DNA from: Ridgeia piscesae
Lineage: Eukaryota > Annelida > Polychaeta > Sabellida > Siboglinidae
Length of the DNA: 64,000 nt
NCBI GenBank assembly: GCA_025642075.2
Contig: JAODUO010000643.1
Span: 490,001-554,000 of the forward strand
Direction of reading: 5' to 3'
This document shows positions 28,836 to 42,300 of this stretch, in pieces; position 1 is the first letter of the stretch; each line of letters opens with the position of its first letter. A program made the position numbers and the translations under genes. Below the pieces are notes generated by a model that worked only from the letters and a program-made list of their open reading frames with translations, ran no database searches and was not told the DNA's origin.

Positions 28836-30136
28836 CATGATTCAGTCGTGAATCATTATAATCGACTTCATTCAGTCGTGAATCATTATAATATATATTT
28901 AGGATACGTTATATTTATAACGAATCCATAAGATGGCCTGGATTCGGGCGATAATACATGCTTTCAACGTATTATGCATGCCAAAGCTATCATTATGCCG
29001 AATAAAAACAGAAAAAACCCACCTTATGATAACTGAATATGTGTGTTCACAATACGGCAGTTATTAATTACAGTAAGGACTCCAGTAAAGTGCGATACAC
29101 GAAATTATGAGCGTTGCTAACCTAGTTGCTTTAGACGCGACGGCTTCGACTTGCAAAGCTGAGGGTCAGTCAGTATTTGGCTTTATTGCACAAACTTCGA
29201 ATACATTAAGAGGAAATCTCAATATAAGGACGAAGCACAAACCAGAGTTACACTGCTTAAAATCAGCTGCAAAACGTCGAAAGATGCAGCTATTGCATTT
29301 ATTTTAAGATAAAATTGGCTTTCCGTTATTCGGGTGCAATGTACGGTCCTACAAAACGCTGAATTCGCGGGATATTATTTGGGTGAACCGATGTAAGTTC
29401 AGTTGGTAGGTTGTTAATGGTTTTACTTGCTGGTGTTTTGACATGGTGTTGTTGTTTGTCGTTTCTACAGAGCGACGTATAAGTATGTAAACTGGGTACA
29501 CCGATCTTGTAAATTCTGCACCAAAATAGGACAAGAAGGCAAATTTAATTAGTACTTTTCGTGCACGCAGCAAGGCCACCCCCAAGTACTGGCCACTGCC
29601 ATTGGTGGCGAATGTTTTGCGTCACGTCGTCGTACGCTAGGGGGCACTGATGATTACGTCATATGTCACTCTTGGTAGCAATTGAAGCAAATCCGGACCG
29701 ACCTTGATTTTATTTTTGTTGAAAAGTGAAACCTTCGATAAGTAGGCCAACATTAAAGATTAATAATTCAGTCCAAATCATTCCATATATATAATCTCGG
29801 GCATAATCACAATAACAAATATTGCATCTTATATACCTGCCACCTCCCCAATCTTTGTGAATACAGAATAAGCAAATCTTTTCACAAATCCAGTCCAACA
29901 GCTAGGATGGAGATGTTGGACTCACAGTCACAGTACAGTAAATAGACATGATCAAACTGGCGAAACTCCCAAACAAATCCCGGATTTTTACTTCAGATAT
30001 TTCCAACAGCACTGCACAGTAGCTAAACAAACACACAAACAATCACCATGTGAGTCGTCTTTCCCTAGCTTAGAACACACGTCTACTTTATGTATTATGG
30101 TGCAGGTCTTTCTAGTGCTGCTACCTGGTGGACACA
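28836..30136. promoter_or_regulatory. Shared upstream region of RAD50 and the YSxDFE gene
   Basis: About 1.3 kb remain between the MITE and the RAD50 ATG, and the two genes point away from each other. A CpG-containing stretch at 29600-29670 includes TTACGTCA (29654-29661), a CRE/bZIP-type site. Near 28840-28890 ATTCAGTCGTGAATCATTAT is repeated twice and is partly palindromic. TATGGTGCAG just before 30106 could be an acceptor for a 5' UTR intron. The transcription start is not evident. Confidence 0.35.
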
Positions 30137-30265
30137 ATGTCTCGACTAGAGAAGATGAGCATCCTCGGCATCCGGAGTTTCGGTGCAGAAGACTCGGACA
30201 AACAAGTGATCACATTTTTCAATCCTCTCACTCTTATCCTGGGTCCGAACGGAACAGGTAAAACT
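30137..30265 (+). CDS. RAD50: RAD50 exon 1
   Basis: 43 codons ending at GPNGTGKT, donor GTACGT, phase 0. Confidence 0.96.
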
Positions 30266-33200
30266 GTACGTACCCCAGTCTCAGCATTATCGCTTTTTCT
30301 TCACTTTCATGCTTTATTGCTTCTTGGACCGAAGGCCCAGTGGACTTATGGCATCATTCTGCCGTCTTCTGCCGTTAGTGCCCAACTGCCCATATCTCAG
30401 AAACTGTTAGGGGTCTATTTTTATAATTTGCCGTAGATATATTGGGGCATTGCCACTATGCACGATAAATTTATATTTGATTGGATTGTTCTGAAGGTAA
30501 AAAATTATATGATTTTATATATGATTTATTTCAGAAACTGCATGTTAACTAATTTGTTATCTTTACTGTAATTTTGAAGAGACAAAGCTTGGGGTAAAGA
30601 GATAATATACAAGACATTTTTATTTGATTGGGGGTTTCTAAGGCTACCTCCGGGCTTCCCACAAAAGCAAAATGTTCATATTTGCTTGGTCCCGTCTAAA
30701 CCCACTTGTGTATTTGGTAAATTGTATATTCCAAGGCTTGTGTATTTGACAACCCTGTGGCCACTGTTACCAGCTGTCTACTCTTTGTGCATTCTTTGTG
30801 ACCTGTGACTGAACTATTATTAGTGTGTAGCTGATGCTTATGTCAACAACACATTATATCCGTGTTACACTGAAAATTTCCAGCAGTTTCCTCTTTAAGA
30901 CTATCAATGCCCAGTGTAGACGGTAACGCGAATGTAAATAGGGTAGATTAGTTGAAATGTATGTTTTTATTTGATTAATTGTCATAACTAAGAATATTAT
31001 TATTAATAGTAATAACATTATTGATAACTGATTGCGTGTGAAATCTTGATTTCTTGTGAAATCTTGATTTCCTTTCCCAATCGTCACTGGTTTGTGAGGG
31101 TGCATGATGTCAGAATTCTGTTTTAGACGATCATCGAATGTTTGAAGTATATGACAACGGGTGAGATGCCACCTGGTGGCAAAAAAGATGGAGCATTCAT
31201 TCACGACCCGAAGGTAGTGGGCCTGACCTTGATGTTTGTGTAGATAATGGTCATAATTATAAGAATGTATTGATGACATATTACACACTTTATGCATGTC
31301 ACGGAATGATGCATTTTGGGTAATTGCACAGTGTCCATAGCAACCAGTTTGCGATTATTTAATTTCACCTTAATGATAGATGGGTATATTTTGTCCTTAA
31401 TGTATTGCATGTCATTCCAGGCTTTCATAGCAAAGTATATCTTGGGCACAACTGATTCGAAGATGCTAGTTCAAAATCAAGTACAAAATGGCCATGATGT
31501 TAAAAAGGAAATAATTAATGCAGAAACCCCTGATTGCAATATTCAACATGTGGTCCTATTGATGTCATAAAATAATGATGCAGTGAATTACTATTACTAC
31601 TAATTTTATTAGTTTTAATGTCATTTATGTTTTAATGTTCAGGGACTGAACAAAAAATTGATACCAATTTTCTGCCGTTTGGTAATAACTGTTGATAATC
31701 AGACTGGTGATAAATAACTGAATGTCTTGCCACCAGGTGGCGAAGGAGGTGGAAGTGAAAGCGAAGATCATCCTACAGTTCAAAGATGTCAAAGGTCAAG
31801 TTGTAACTGCCCACAGGAATCTGGTTGGAACTCAGAAGGTAGGATGTTGGCAGAAAATAGATGACCAAATATTACTTTTATTATTGAACTTTTCTCAGGA
31901 GTCAGGATAGTTCATTCCAGGTAAAAGCAACATCACAATTTGAATATGAAAATATACATTTTTTTATCACACATAATACTTGTTTTTGATTGGACAACTT
32001 ATGGTGTCTATCCACTCAGTGTCCACTCAGTTATTGCTATCATCATCAGTCACTTTTAGCAACTCTACTTATCTGTGTAAAAATACCGCTCAGACTTATT
32101 GAAAATTGAAATGCCCCACTTAATTTATGTATCCAGGTTGCTATGCAAATTCCACGAAGTGGTAAACAAAATGGCAGCATGAACACATGCTTTTCGTAAT
32201 TCTTTTTGTAATTTTGGTTTCAAAAGATTATTTTTACAACAAAAACAAGGGAAAGTTGTCAAAGTGTCAAATGTATGCACTAATGTTTGCGCTATAAAAT
32301 ATCATGTCACAGTAGTAATGTAATTCAGACATTACCCGAACGTTATCAACATTGTTGGCAAAGGTAATGCCTGAAGGAAGACTTGTGCATAATTTAGATT
32401 CTGACGTCGACTGTGTGTGACCTCTGTATGACAGCAAAAACGAGTCGAGATGAAGACGGTCGACTCACTGATTACGCGGAGGAACGTGGATGGGGAGAAA
32501 GTGAGCATATCCAACAAGTGCGCCGAGATGGACAGAGAGGTAAGTAGCTTGTTATCTTGACCAGTAATTGACTAGACATGATGACCATAGATGGTCGAAA
32601 TTGTGAGCACAGTGGCACAGTGGGTAGAGCGTCGGACTCACAACTGAGAGAACTCAGGTTCAAACTGTGTCGTGTCACACCAAGTTCATTCATTCCAGTT
32701 CACTAAGCTGTGTGAATGAATATCTGGCTCTAGACAGTGGACGTTTGTGCATTAATTGCAGCATGGCTGGATGCTTCCCTAAGAAGTTGATTTGATGTGT
32801 AACTGAATAGGTCTGTCAGGGAGTAAAGCATAAAACTAACTGAGTAGCCTAAGGACTGAAGATTACACTATATATATACTTACCTTTACAATCACATACT
32901 TCAGTATTTTTTGCTGTTAGAGTATGACCTGTATTAGACAACATTATTTGGGCAACCAACCATCTTGAATGACAACAATTCTAGCTAGGTATGGGTTGAT
33001 TTAGTACAAATATATGCTCATTTTACACTACATTTTTCCATTGTATCATTTTTATGTTTTTACTGCGGAGATTCATAAATGTGGTGCTGATAACAAAATG
33101 TCATTCAAGATTGTTAATTGGTGATAGAGTACATCAGTGACAAAACTGTGACATATCAGTGTACGAGGTGTACATATTTCATAGATTTAGACATCAGTGT

Positions 33201-36200
33201 TTACCGTTAGCCAATACTTTAATGACAGTTCTTTCTCCTGTCACCAGATGGTGTCGCTGCTGGGCGTGAGCAAAGCTGTGCTCGATAATGTCATTTTCTG
33301 CCACCAGGAAGAGGCTAACTGGTAAGATTCTTCGTTTAAACAACCAGGTAAAAAAAAGATTCTTCGTTTAAACAACATTCATATGTGTCGTGTAATTCTT
33401 TATTATTTGACATGCAAAGAAAGTGTGTTTCTGAAATACATCCGAAAAATACGCTCTTGACATTCTAGTGTCACTGTCACTGACTGGATGGTCCTGTCAC
33501 TGACTGGATTGTCCTGTCACTGACTGGATGGCCCTGTCACTAACTGGATGGCCCTGTCACTGACTGGATGGTCCTGTCACTGACTGGATGGCCCTGTCAC
33601 TGACTGGATGGCCCTGTCACTGACTGGATGGCCCTGTCACTGACTGGATGGTCCTGTCACTGGTTGGATGGTCCTGTCACTGACTGGATGGCCCTGTCAC
33701 TGACTGGATGGCCCTGTCACTGACTGGATGGTCCTGTCACTGACTGGATGGTCCTGTCACTGACTGGATGGTCCTGTCACTGGTTGGATGGTCCTGTCAC
33801 TGACTGGATGGTCCTGTCACTGACTGGATGGCCCTGTCACTGACTGGATGGCCCTGCACTGACTGGATGGTCACTGACTGGATGGCCCTGTCACTGGTTG
33901 GATGGTCCTGTCACTGACTGGATGGTCCTGTCACTGACTGGATGGCCCTGTCACTGACTGGATGGTCCTGTCACTGACTGGATGGTCCTGTCACTGACTG
34001 AATGGCCCTGTCACTGGTTGGGTGGTCCTGTCACTGACTGGATGGTCCTGTCACTGACTGGATGGTCCTGTCACTGACTGGATGGTCCTGTCACTGACTG
34101 GATGGCCCTGTCACTGACTGTATGGTCCTGTCACTGACTGGATGGTCCTGTCACTGACTGGATGGTCCTGTCACTGACTGGATGGTCCTGTCACTGACTG
34201 GATGGTCCTGTCACTGACTGGATGGTCCTGTCACTGACTGGATGGTCCTCTAACTGACTGGATGGCCCTGTCACTGACTGGATGGCCCTGTCACTGACTG
34301 GATGGTCCTGTCACTGACTGGATGGTCCTGTCACTGACTGGATGGTCCTGTCACTGACTGGATGGTCCTGTCACTGACTGGATGGTCCTGTCACTGACTG
34401 AATGGCCCTGTCACTGGTTGGGTGGTCCTGTCACTGACTGGATGGTCCTGTCACTGACTGGATGGTCCTGTCACTGACTGGATGGCCCTGTCACTGACTG
34501 TACGGTCCTGTCACTGACTGGATGGTCCTGTCACTGACTGGATGGTCCTGTCACTGACTGGATGGTCCTGTCACTGACTGGATGGTCCTGTCACTGACTG
34601 GATGGTCCTGTCACTGACTGGATGGTCCTCTAACTGACTGGATGGCCCTGTCACTGACTGGATGGCCCTGTCACTGACTGGATGGTCCTGTCACTGACTG
34701 GATGGTCCTGTCACTGACTGGATGGTCCTCTAACTGACTGGATGGTGCTATCAGTGGGTGGTCCTATGTTACAGGCCACTGAGTGAAGGTAAAGCTTTGA
34801 AGCAGAAGTTTGATGATATCTTTGCATCAACTCGCTATGTGAAGGCTCTTGAGTCTATCAAGAAATGTCGGCAAGCCCAGGTTAGTGACATAACTGTCAC
34901 ATGTTAGTTACATACATGACTGTCACAGGCTAGTGACATGACAGTCACAGGTTAGTGACATGACTGTCACAGGTTAGTGAAAGGACTGTCACTGGTTAGT
35001 TACATACTTGACTGTCACAGGTTAGTTACATACTTGACTGTCACAGGTTAGTGACATGACTGTCACAGGTTGGTGAATTGAGTGTCACAGGTTACTGAAT
35101 TGACTGTAAAACTTTGGTGAATTGATTTTCTAAAGTTAGATACTTGACTGTCATATATTGATGACTTACTTGACTGACAGGGTAGTGACTCGTCATTCAA
35201 TATATTTGAATAATGATAGTAATTCAGGAATTAGATTAGTATTTTGTATTTGTAACATCATTCGGTCAATCAGGTATTATCATGTGGCGTGGCGTGGCGT
35301 GGCGTGGCGTGGCGTGGCGTGGCGTGGCGTGGCGTGGCGTGGCGTGGCGTGGCGTGGCGTGGCGTGGCGTGGCGTGGCGTGGCGTGGCGTGGCGTGGCGT
35401 GGCGTGGCGTGGCGTGGCGTGGCGTGGCGTGGCGTGGGATTATTCTACTTTAATGACTGTCTGTATTCGAACACATGAAGGATAATTAAATGTTCAGCTA
35501 TTTGAAAACATACATTCAAAAATTCTTTTTTTGGAGTCTGATGCATAGTCATATTTAGTGATTCTATTACGTGTTAGTTGTTATGTGTAGTCACATCCAA
35601 ATAAGTAGTCATGTCCACACACAGAGTCTTGCTATGGTAACTCAACGAGTGACATTGAATGTTGACAGAGCCAGGTGATTGCACACTGTGTCACTGAAAT
35701 CAAGTACTTGAAACAGAACAAAGAGAAAGCAACCAAGGTATGTTTTATGTAAACAACATTATACTCCTGTATAGCACAGTATCCTGCTTGTCAATTCCAG
35801 TATAATAATAAAGGGCTAAGTACATTTCCCTGCATCAAGCCGATGTTAACAGGGAACTCTCGCGACATGCCGGCTCCAACTGTAAGTCTTCCTGTTGTTT
35901 TCTCTCACACACTGCTTCCATCAGCCTGGCCTCTAGTTCTGACACTCACATCCATCCCATTGTTGTCATCACATGTTCTCTTGGGACCGTCTCATTCCCC
36001 CGTGACTGCAGTCTCTTCTCTACCAACTGTCTCAGTGCAAATTTACCACTTGTCATCCCTCTGTCCTTTCTCAACTTTGTCGTATATTCTGTCATACATA
36101 CTGCCTTCCTGTGACCACATTTTATTATATAGAACTTTTATGATAACGCCAGACTACATTCCAATTCATCATATAATGTATGTTGAATATGGCAATAAAA

Positions 36201-36364
36201 CTTTATTATATTATTATTATAAAAATAAAATATATATATACACACAAAATATAATATCATTATAAATAAGAACATATACACGATTATAAATAATAATATA
36301 ATAAACTTATTCCATATTCAACATCATTATATGAAATTGGAATGATCTATACATAACATGTAGT

Positions 36365-36399
<35 letters not shown>

Positions 36400-39300
36400 A
36401 ATATATATATACATTGTATTAATACCAGTGTTTGATTCTGTGTAACATACTGAGGATGTGGTGCGATGGCAGAAAAGTATAGAGTTACTTTTAGAAAACA
36501 CCTGTAAGTGTGTCTGGATCCACACACAGATATAAGAAACAGGTATCTAACTGCACTTCAGAGTGATTTACACAGTGCATATTGTTAAGGCAGATGTCTG
36601 TGTAATGTTTGTGTCAACGTTTGTTTGTTTGTTTGTAGATCAAGAGTGACTTACAGGAGAGAGAGATCCAGCACACGGCCTCGAAGGAGTCGATAGAACA
36701 GATCCAGCAACAGCTGGTGCCTCTCGAGGTAAGTGTCAATCAACACTATGGACACTTTTATTGCTTCAAGGGGTCACATCAATTCACAGACCCATAAGAT
36801 GTAAAAGTTTGTTGTCGACTCATTTTACGAGGAACATAGTTTGGTGCAGTGGTTCCATCTGTAGAGTGCTACATTTATTAGTGCACACTGATGCTACTGT
36901 AAAATTACCAGTTATGTGGCATCTGGTCTTGTGTCCTTGCAATGACCATTGGTGGACAACATACAACAACAGCAAGAAGGCATTAAGGATGAGATGAATA
37001 TGAAATTTCACTCATATCGAATCAAATATCCTCGAAAATTTGAACACGAGTTGAATATCGAATCGAATGTGAATAGTCAGTGGCTTCGAATTCGATTAGA
37101 ATATTGAACGGTGTCAAGATGTTTTTGTATAAACGTGGCGTCATCCCATGGCCATGGGCACAAGTCCAAGCCGGCATTGTCGGCACTCTGGCTATGTGCA
37201 TTGCCACAACTAATCTTTCTGTTTACTTTCTGGTTTAACCATGAAAATGGTTCTTACAACTCAGCGCATACCGTAACATCGATAATTTGGTGCATGCATT
37301 GTCGTCACTAAATTCTAACTACATAGCTAACTCCTAAAGCAACTCCTAACTTAACCTGTAAGCTACTCTAACATAATCCCCACTTGAGAAAACCAAAGTA
37401 CCATGACACTTGAACTAGTGCGATTTATCCGATCTGTTTTACGAAATCATCGTGAAAGTTAGTATTTGTCAAAAGGCTATAAAATGCAAATAAAATGTAA
37501 CGAGTAAGTTGCCAATTGAAGTGAAGTTATTTGTCAAGTAAAAGTAAATATTTATGTTATGTGTTTTTAATAAGTTGCTGATAGTAGTTAAGCAGTTGTA
37601 TGTTGTAATTTTCATGGTTAAATCAGAATGTAAAAGATCGCCCAGGACTGATTTTGCTACGGAGGACATGAAGGAAAATATTCTAGTGATATTCGTTTAT
37701 ATAGTGCACATTTTTGAATTTTTAATCAAAATAGTGGAAAGGCTCAAATATTCAAAATTTCTAATACAAATCGAATTTCGTCCCATCCTTAGAAGGCGTC
37801 AGCATCTATCGTAATCAAACAACACAATGGTCCACTATGTTTTTAGCTGAATATGTGAGTGCCCATGATGGTGAACAATCAAATCAAATCAGTGGAAAAT
37901 GTAGGTGATTCACACATCTTATCACAGTACCTGTACCTGTTTGCTCAGACGGAGTCAGTTAAATTTGATTGGGAACTGAGAGAGAAAGTGTAAATTTGAT
38001 GATTGTCTTTTTTAAAGTCGGAAGTGTAGTACATATAGATGAATAGTCTGCACTTTCTTGCATGAGTGGTAAATTTTATGTGCTGAAAAAGATTAAGAAT
38101 GAACTGAATGTTTTCCTTGCATTGAGTTTCTGTGGCCGTATAGGTTTTCTGGATTTATATAAAATTTATGGAAGAACTTTCTTGCATATTAAGACTGGAT
38201 ACTTCCTCATAGTTGTCTTTACCACTAACTCAATCACAGAACTGCCTCTGACGTCGATCTAGAATTATTGAAACAAAATCAGTGATTTTAGTAGGCATAT
38301 GCAGTTAGTTTATTGTGAACTCATTATATTGGTAAACATAGAAACAATATCAATATCTATATATATATATACAATTTAAGCACCGAGCAAAAGCTCTGAT
38401 AATCATTCATTTAAAAAATGCTAATGTTGTATGTTCAATCTTCAGTCCTTAGAAAGTTACTGTGAATGACATTTCTATTTACAATTTTAACCAGCACACG
38501 ATATAGTCTGTGCACTGCCTTCTGTACAAACACCACTGTCAGAGGTCGTTCACCTCATTAGCAGCGTCGCTTACTGGCGGGTTGAAAAACGGAGTCCGAA
38601 CGAATACGCTTGTTCGAGAACCACTTGTTGACTTGCGCAACTGTCATCCTCCCTTCTTTCGCCATCTGCCATTTCTCCCCCGGACTCGGATACGGGTTGC
38701 GTAGGTTCTGGTCGAACCAGCTGCTCATGTGCTGCGTCGCACTGCCGTCTAGTGGCACACGTGGTATCGCACTTTTATCGTCACTTTCTCGACTACCCTC
38801 AGTTTGCGAGAGTTCGTCCTCCAGAAGTCCGAGGCTGTTCCCGGTCATCTTGACCAGTTGTCGGTGCTCGTCGTCATGGTAACTGTTGATGGAGGCACAC
38901 AGAAGTGACTCGGAGCAGTGTTCGCGTAGCAGTTGGTATCGCTCGGATTCGAGCTGTGCCGATTGGAGATCGTAGAAGGTCTGAAGCTCAGCGAGTTTCG
39001 CCTGCTGTATCTTGCACTTCCCGACTTGTGCCGAAAGGAACCGAACCTGCAGAAGCGCCACCTGGACTGTGATTGGCACATCGACACGACTCAACGACGG
39101 TGTGTTGATCGTTGGCGATACTGGCACTGTGCTACACGACAATGACGGATTTGCGAACGTCGGTGCTAGCCCCACCATGTGATCAGTCGTGACACTAGGT
39201 CGGGGTGCTATGTTCACGTTGACAGATATAGCGTGATGCGGGTTTTTGACTGGGGTGAGAGAATCGTCCACTGACGTGAAGCTTGTGTCTGATTCGTAGT

Positions 39301-42300
39301 CATAGATTCCCGAGTCAAAGTTCTGACCAGGTACGAATGGCACGAACGACTTGTCGGCAGCCATCTTGGTTGCATCTGCGACTCTGGGCAAAGCCTGTAG
39401 AACAGGTTTTTGAAAATGTTATAAAGAAACAAAAGGTAATTATTTAATTTAAAATATGTATAATTATGATATGAGCATTAAGAGATATGCAAATTATTTT
39501 TGACGGCTTGCTGTGTACAGGATTATTAGAATGCTTGTAAGTCATTGGTTTGGTTTTTTACAGTTGAGCTCAGAATATTTTCGCTAAAGAAATCATATTT
39601 TACTGTAGATGGAGCTGTATTAAATTAATTCTCCAAATACATGGAAAAATAGTAAAATCAGATTTGCGTTGTATAATGGTGGTGAGAAAATATTATTAAA
39701 AGTTTTACATATTCAGTTGAAACATAACCTAGGTTACGTCATGTATTATTATGTTGGAAATACCTTAGTTTGTCCCATTCTCAGTGGCGTCGCAGTAAGC
39801 AGACGGTTGTACTGTTGCGGGGCTGCCGCTTCAGTCACACGGAGTGCGTCAGGTGATTGTCTCCATGGCGACCATAAAGATGGCTGCACCACCTGCTGAG
39901 TAACTCCACTGAACTCTACCTGAAACAAAAAGGAAACAATTAACATACACAAAAAGTCACCTTAGTTAACAATTTATTCAAACAGACCATGAATTTCTAA
40001 AACCAGACCATAAACTAAAAAAATTCATATGTACCGAGAAATAGACAAAGTGGAAATAAACCGCTAATGGTTCTTGCATTACCCTAGATGGAGAATGCAG
40101 TTTTCAGTAATTTCATCCGTTTCATTTTACCTTAATTATAGGAATGATAAAAACAAAATGGATCTGCCAAAAATTGTGGGGAAATAACATTTTTGTGATT
40201 TATTTTTCTCAAGCATCTTGCTTTGCAGAGAATAACTGAAATGACACCTCATTCCACCTTTAAGATGTTACCAGTCCTTTGAGTTTGTAGAGGGGTGAGA
40301 AACTTTGCTGTTTCCCCTCTCTCTCTGAGGTGGGATTCCTGACAGGGTTGTGAGTCAGGTTGAGCAGGTGGTGCTGTAACAGACTTGTCAAGCAGATACA
40401 CATCAGTAAAGTACAAGCAAAGTTCAGTAAAGAGATAAATCGTCAAAAATGTCCATCCTGCAATATTATACAACTTTTAAGTATGATTTTTTAAACTTAC
40501 CTTCACATGCTTCCGTGGGGTTGATGTTAGCTGAATGTCATTCAGTTGCAAGGTTGGTCCTTCGATTGGACGGTTCAGCAGGTCAGGTGACTGTGCCCAT
40601 GGCGACCACAAACATGGCTGCCAAGGGGCTGCAGTGCCAGACTAAAAATACAAATTAATTGGTTTGATATCTAATTACATTTAGCAGTAGTTGCATTTGT
40701 TATACAATGTGAACGGTGGTGTATTAGTAATTTTGCCTAATCAGAAATAAAAATTTCTTTAGCAAGACACAATAAACCACCAATTCCATTACTGAGTCTA
40801 AAGTTCTAAAGGAACAAAAATAAATAAATGCAATCATGTAGTTAATGTTATTTTTGTACATAGCTATTTAGTATTAATTGTTGTATCTTTCATGATACAC
40901 ATTTCATATCTTTGGTCAGATTCGTGGACATTTAAATATGTTAGAAATAAATGTACCTTAGCTTGTGTCTGTGGGAGAGGGGCAAATGTCAGTCGGTGGT
41001 CACGCTGCACTTGGGCTGATTGCTCATTGGCTGGGCACCAATCATGTGACTGTCTCCATGGCAACCATAAAGATGGCTGCATACCCTGCTGGCCAAATCC
41101 ATTGGTCATCTGCAAAATAGAATAGAGAAATCAGTAAGCTTTATTCTAGTGTTCAGAACTTTGAAGAATATCATCCTCAGAACTTATAGCTATACATAAC
41201 TGTAATCAGCTACATTTACATATACACAGGTAGAACTACCCACTAGTAATGATAAGGGGACTAGTAAACCTGCTTAGTAACTAGTCCGGTTGTCTAGTAA
41301 AGGTCAGTGTGTCATCCACCCCACCTTACAGTAATCAATGAAGTGTTTGTAGTCACAGTGACCCTAACCCATCCACAGGCTGGTGAATGTAACTGAATCC
41401 AGTGCCAGTGAGCAACTGGCTACAGCAGCTTCATTAACTGATAAATGACATTTTCTTAGGCAAGGCCAGTGGACACCAGCTGTGAACTTGTAAGATTATT
41501 TGAAAGATTAACCGTTCTTTGATGTCTATAATTGTCTAGTGTGATATTTTTGTTTTCATTAATACGGTCCAGTAGGGCAGTTTTTCATAACAAATTAATG
41601 CGAGGTAAATTTCCAGAATGATTATGGAAAATTCATAATGGTGTAGGGTGGTACAACGGGGCAATGAGTGCAATTGACATTCTTTTTCAATCATATCTTT
41701 ACTTTATCATGAATTACTTTTGATATTTCTGTATTAGTTTACTGGGGGGTTGCAACATGTACTGTTTTTTAGTTTTAAATCAAATTGTAATGACTTAAAT
41801 TTGGGTTGTTTTTATATTTTGCCGGACTAGTAAACCTTTTGGCGAACTAGTAAATTTTTGACTTTACTAGTCCCGCTGTCTAGTAAAATAAATGCAGAAG
41901 TTCTACCAACATATATACTGCCATCCCACCAAAAGAAACATTGATTTTAGACCCTTGGGCCCTTTTTATAATTGGGCATAGATGTACCTTAGAACACTGA
42001 TAATATGCATGAGAAATATTTGTATGCGCCAGCTATCACATACACCCTCCTATGCAAAGCAATAATGTAAGATCAATGTAGAGTGAAATAGGCCAACTTA
42101 TGACATTTTTAAATTTTTTTTACACATAAACTATAGCACAGGTACATCAGTACATTGTCACAGCAAGCGTGCCGGTCCCAATGGTATTGGTACTTATACC
42201 TAGACGACCTAGACATATTACCAACCACAAAATAAAATGCCCCAAAATAAAAAGTCTCTCAGGTAACTTTTTCTCCAGATTTACATAGGTGTATCTTACG

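Noticed and set aside
29107..29307. 66-codon plus-strand frame upstream of RAD50
   Set aside because: No motif, no splice partner and no supporting signal beyond an ATG.
30128..30136. Upstream GTG as a RAD50 start
   Set aside because: The ATG at 30137 gives the conserved MSR start of RAD50; an animal gene would not be expected to start at GTG here.
33474..34757. CRISPR-like regular repeats
   Set aside because: The 20-bp units are head to tail without spacers and lie in an animal intron, so this is a minisatellite. The same applies to the other arrays.
35158..35485. Frames with repeated VAWRG
   Set aside because: Explained entirely by the (GTGGC)n array in a RAD50 intron.
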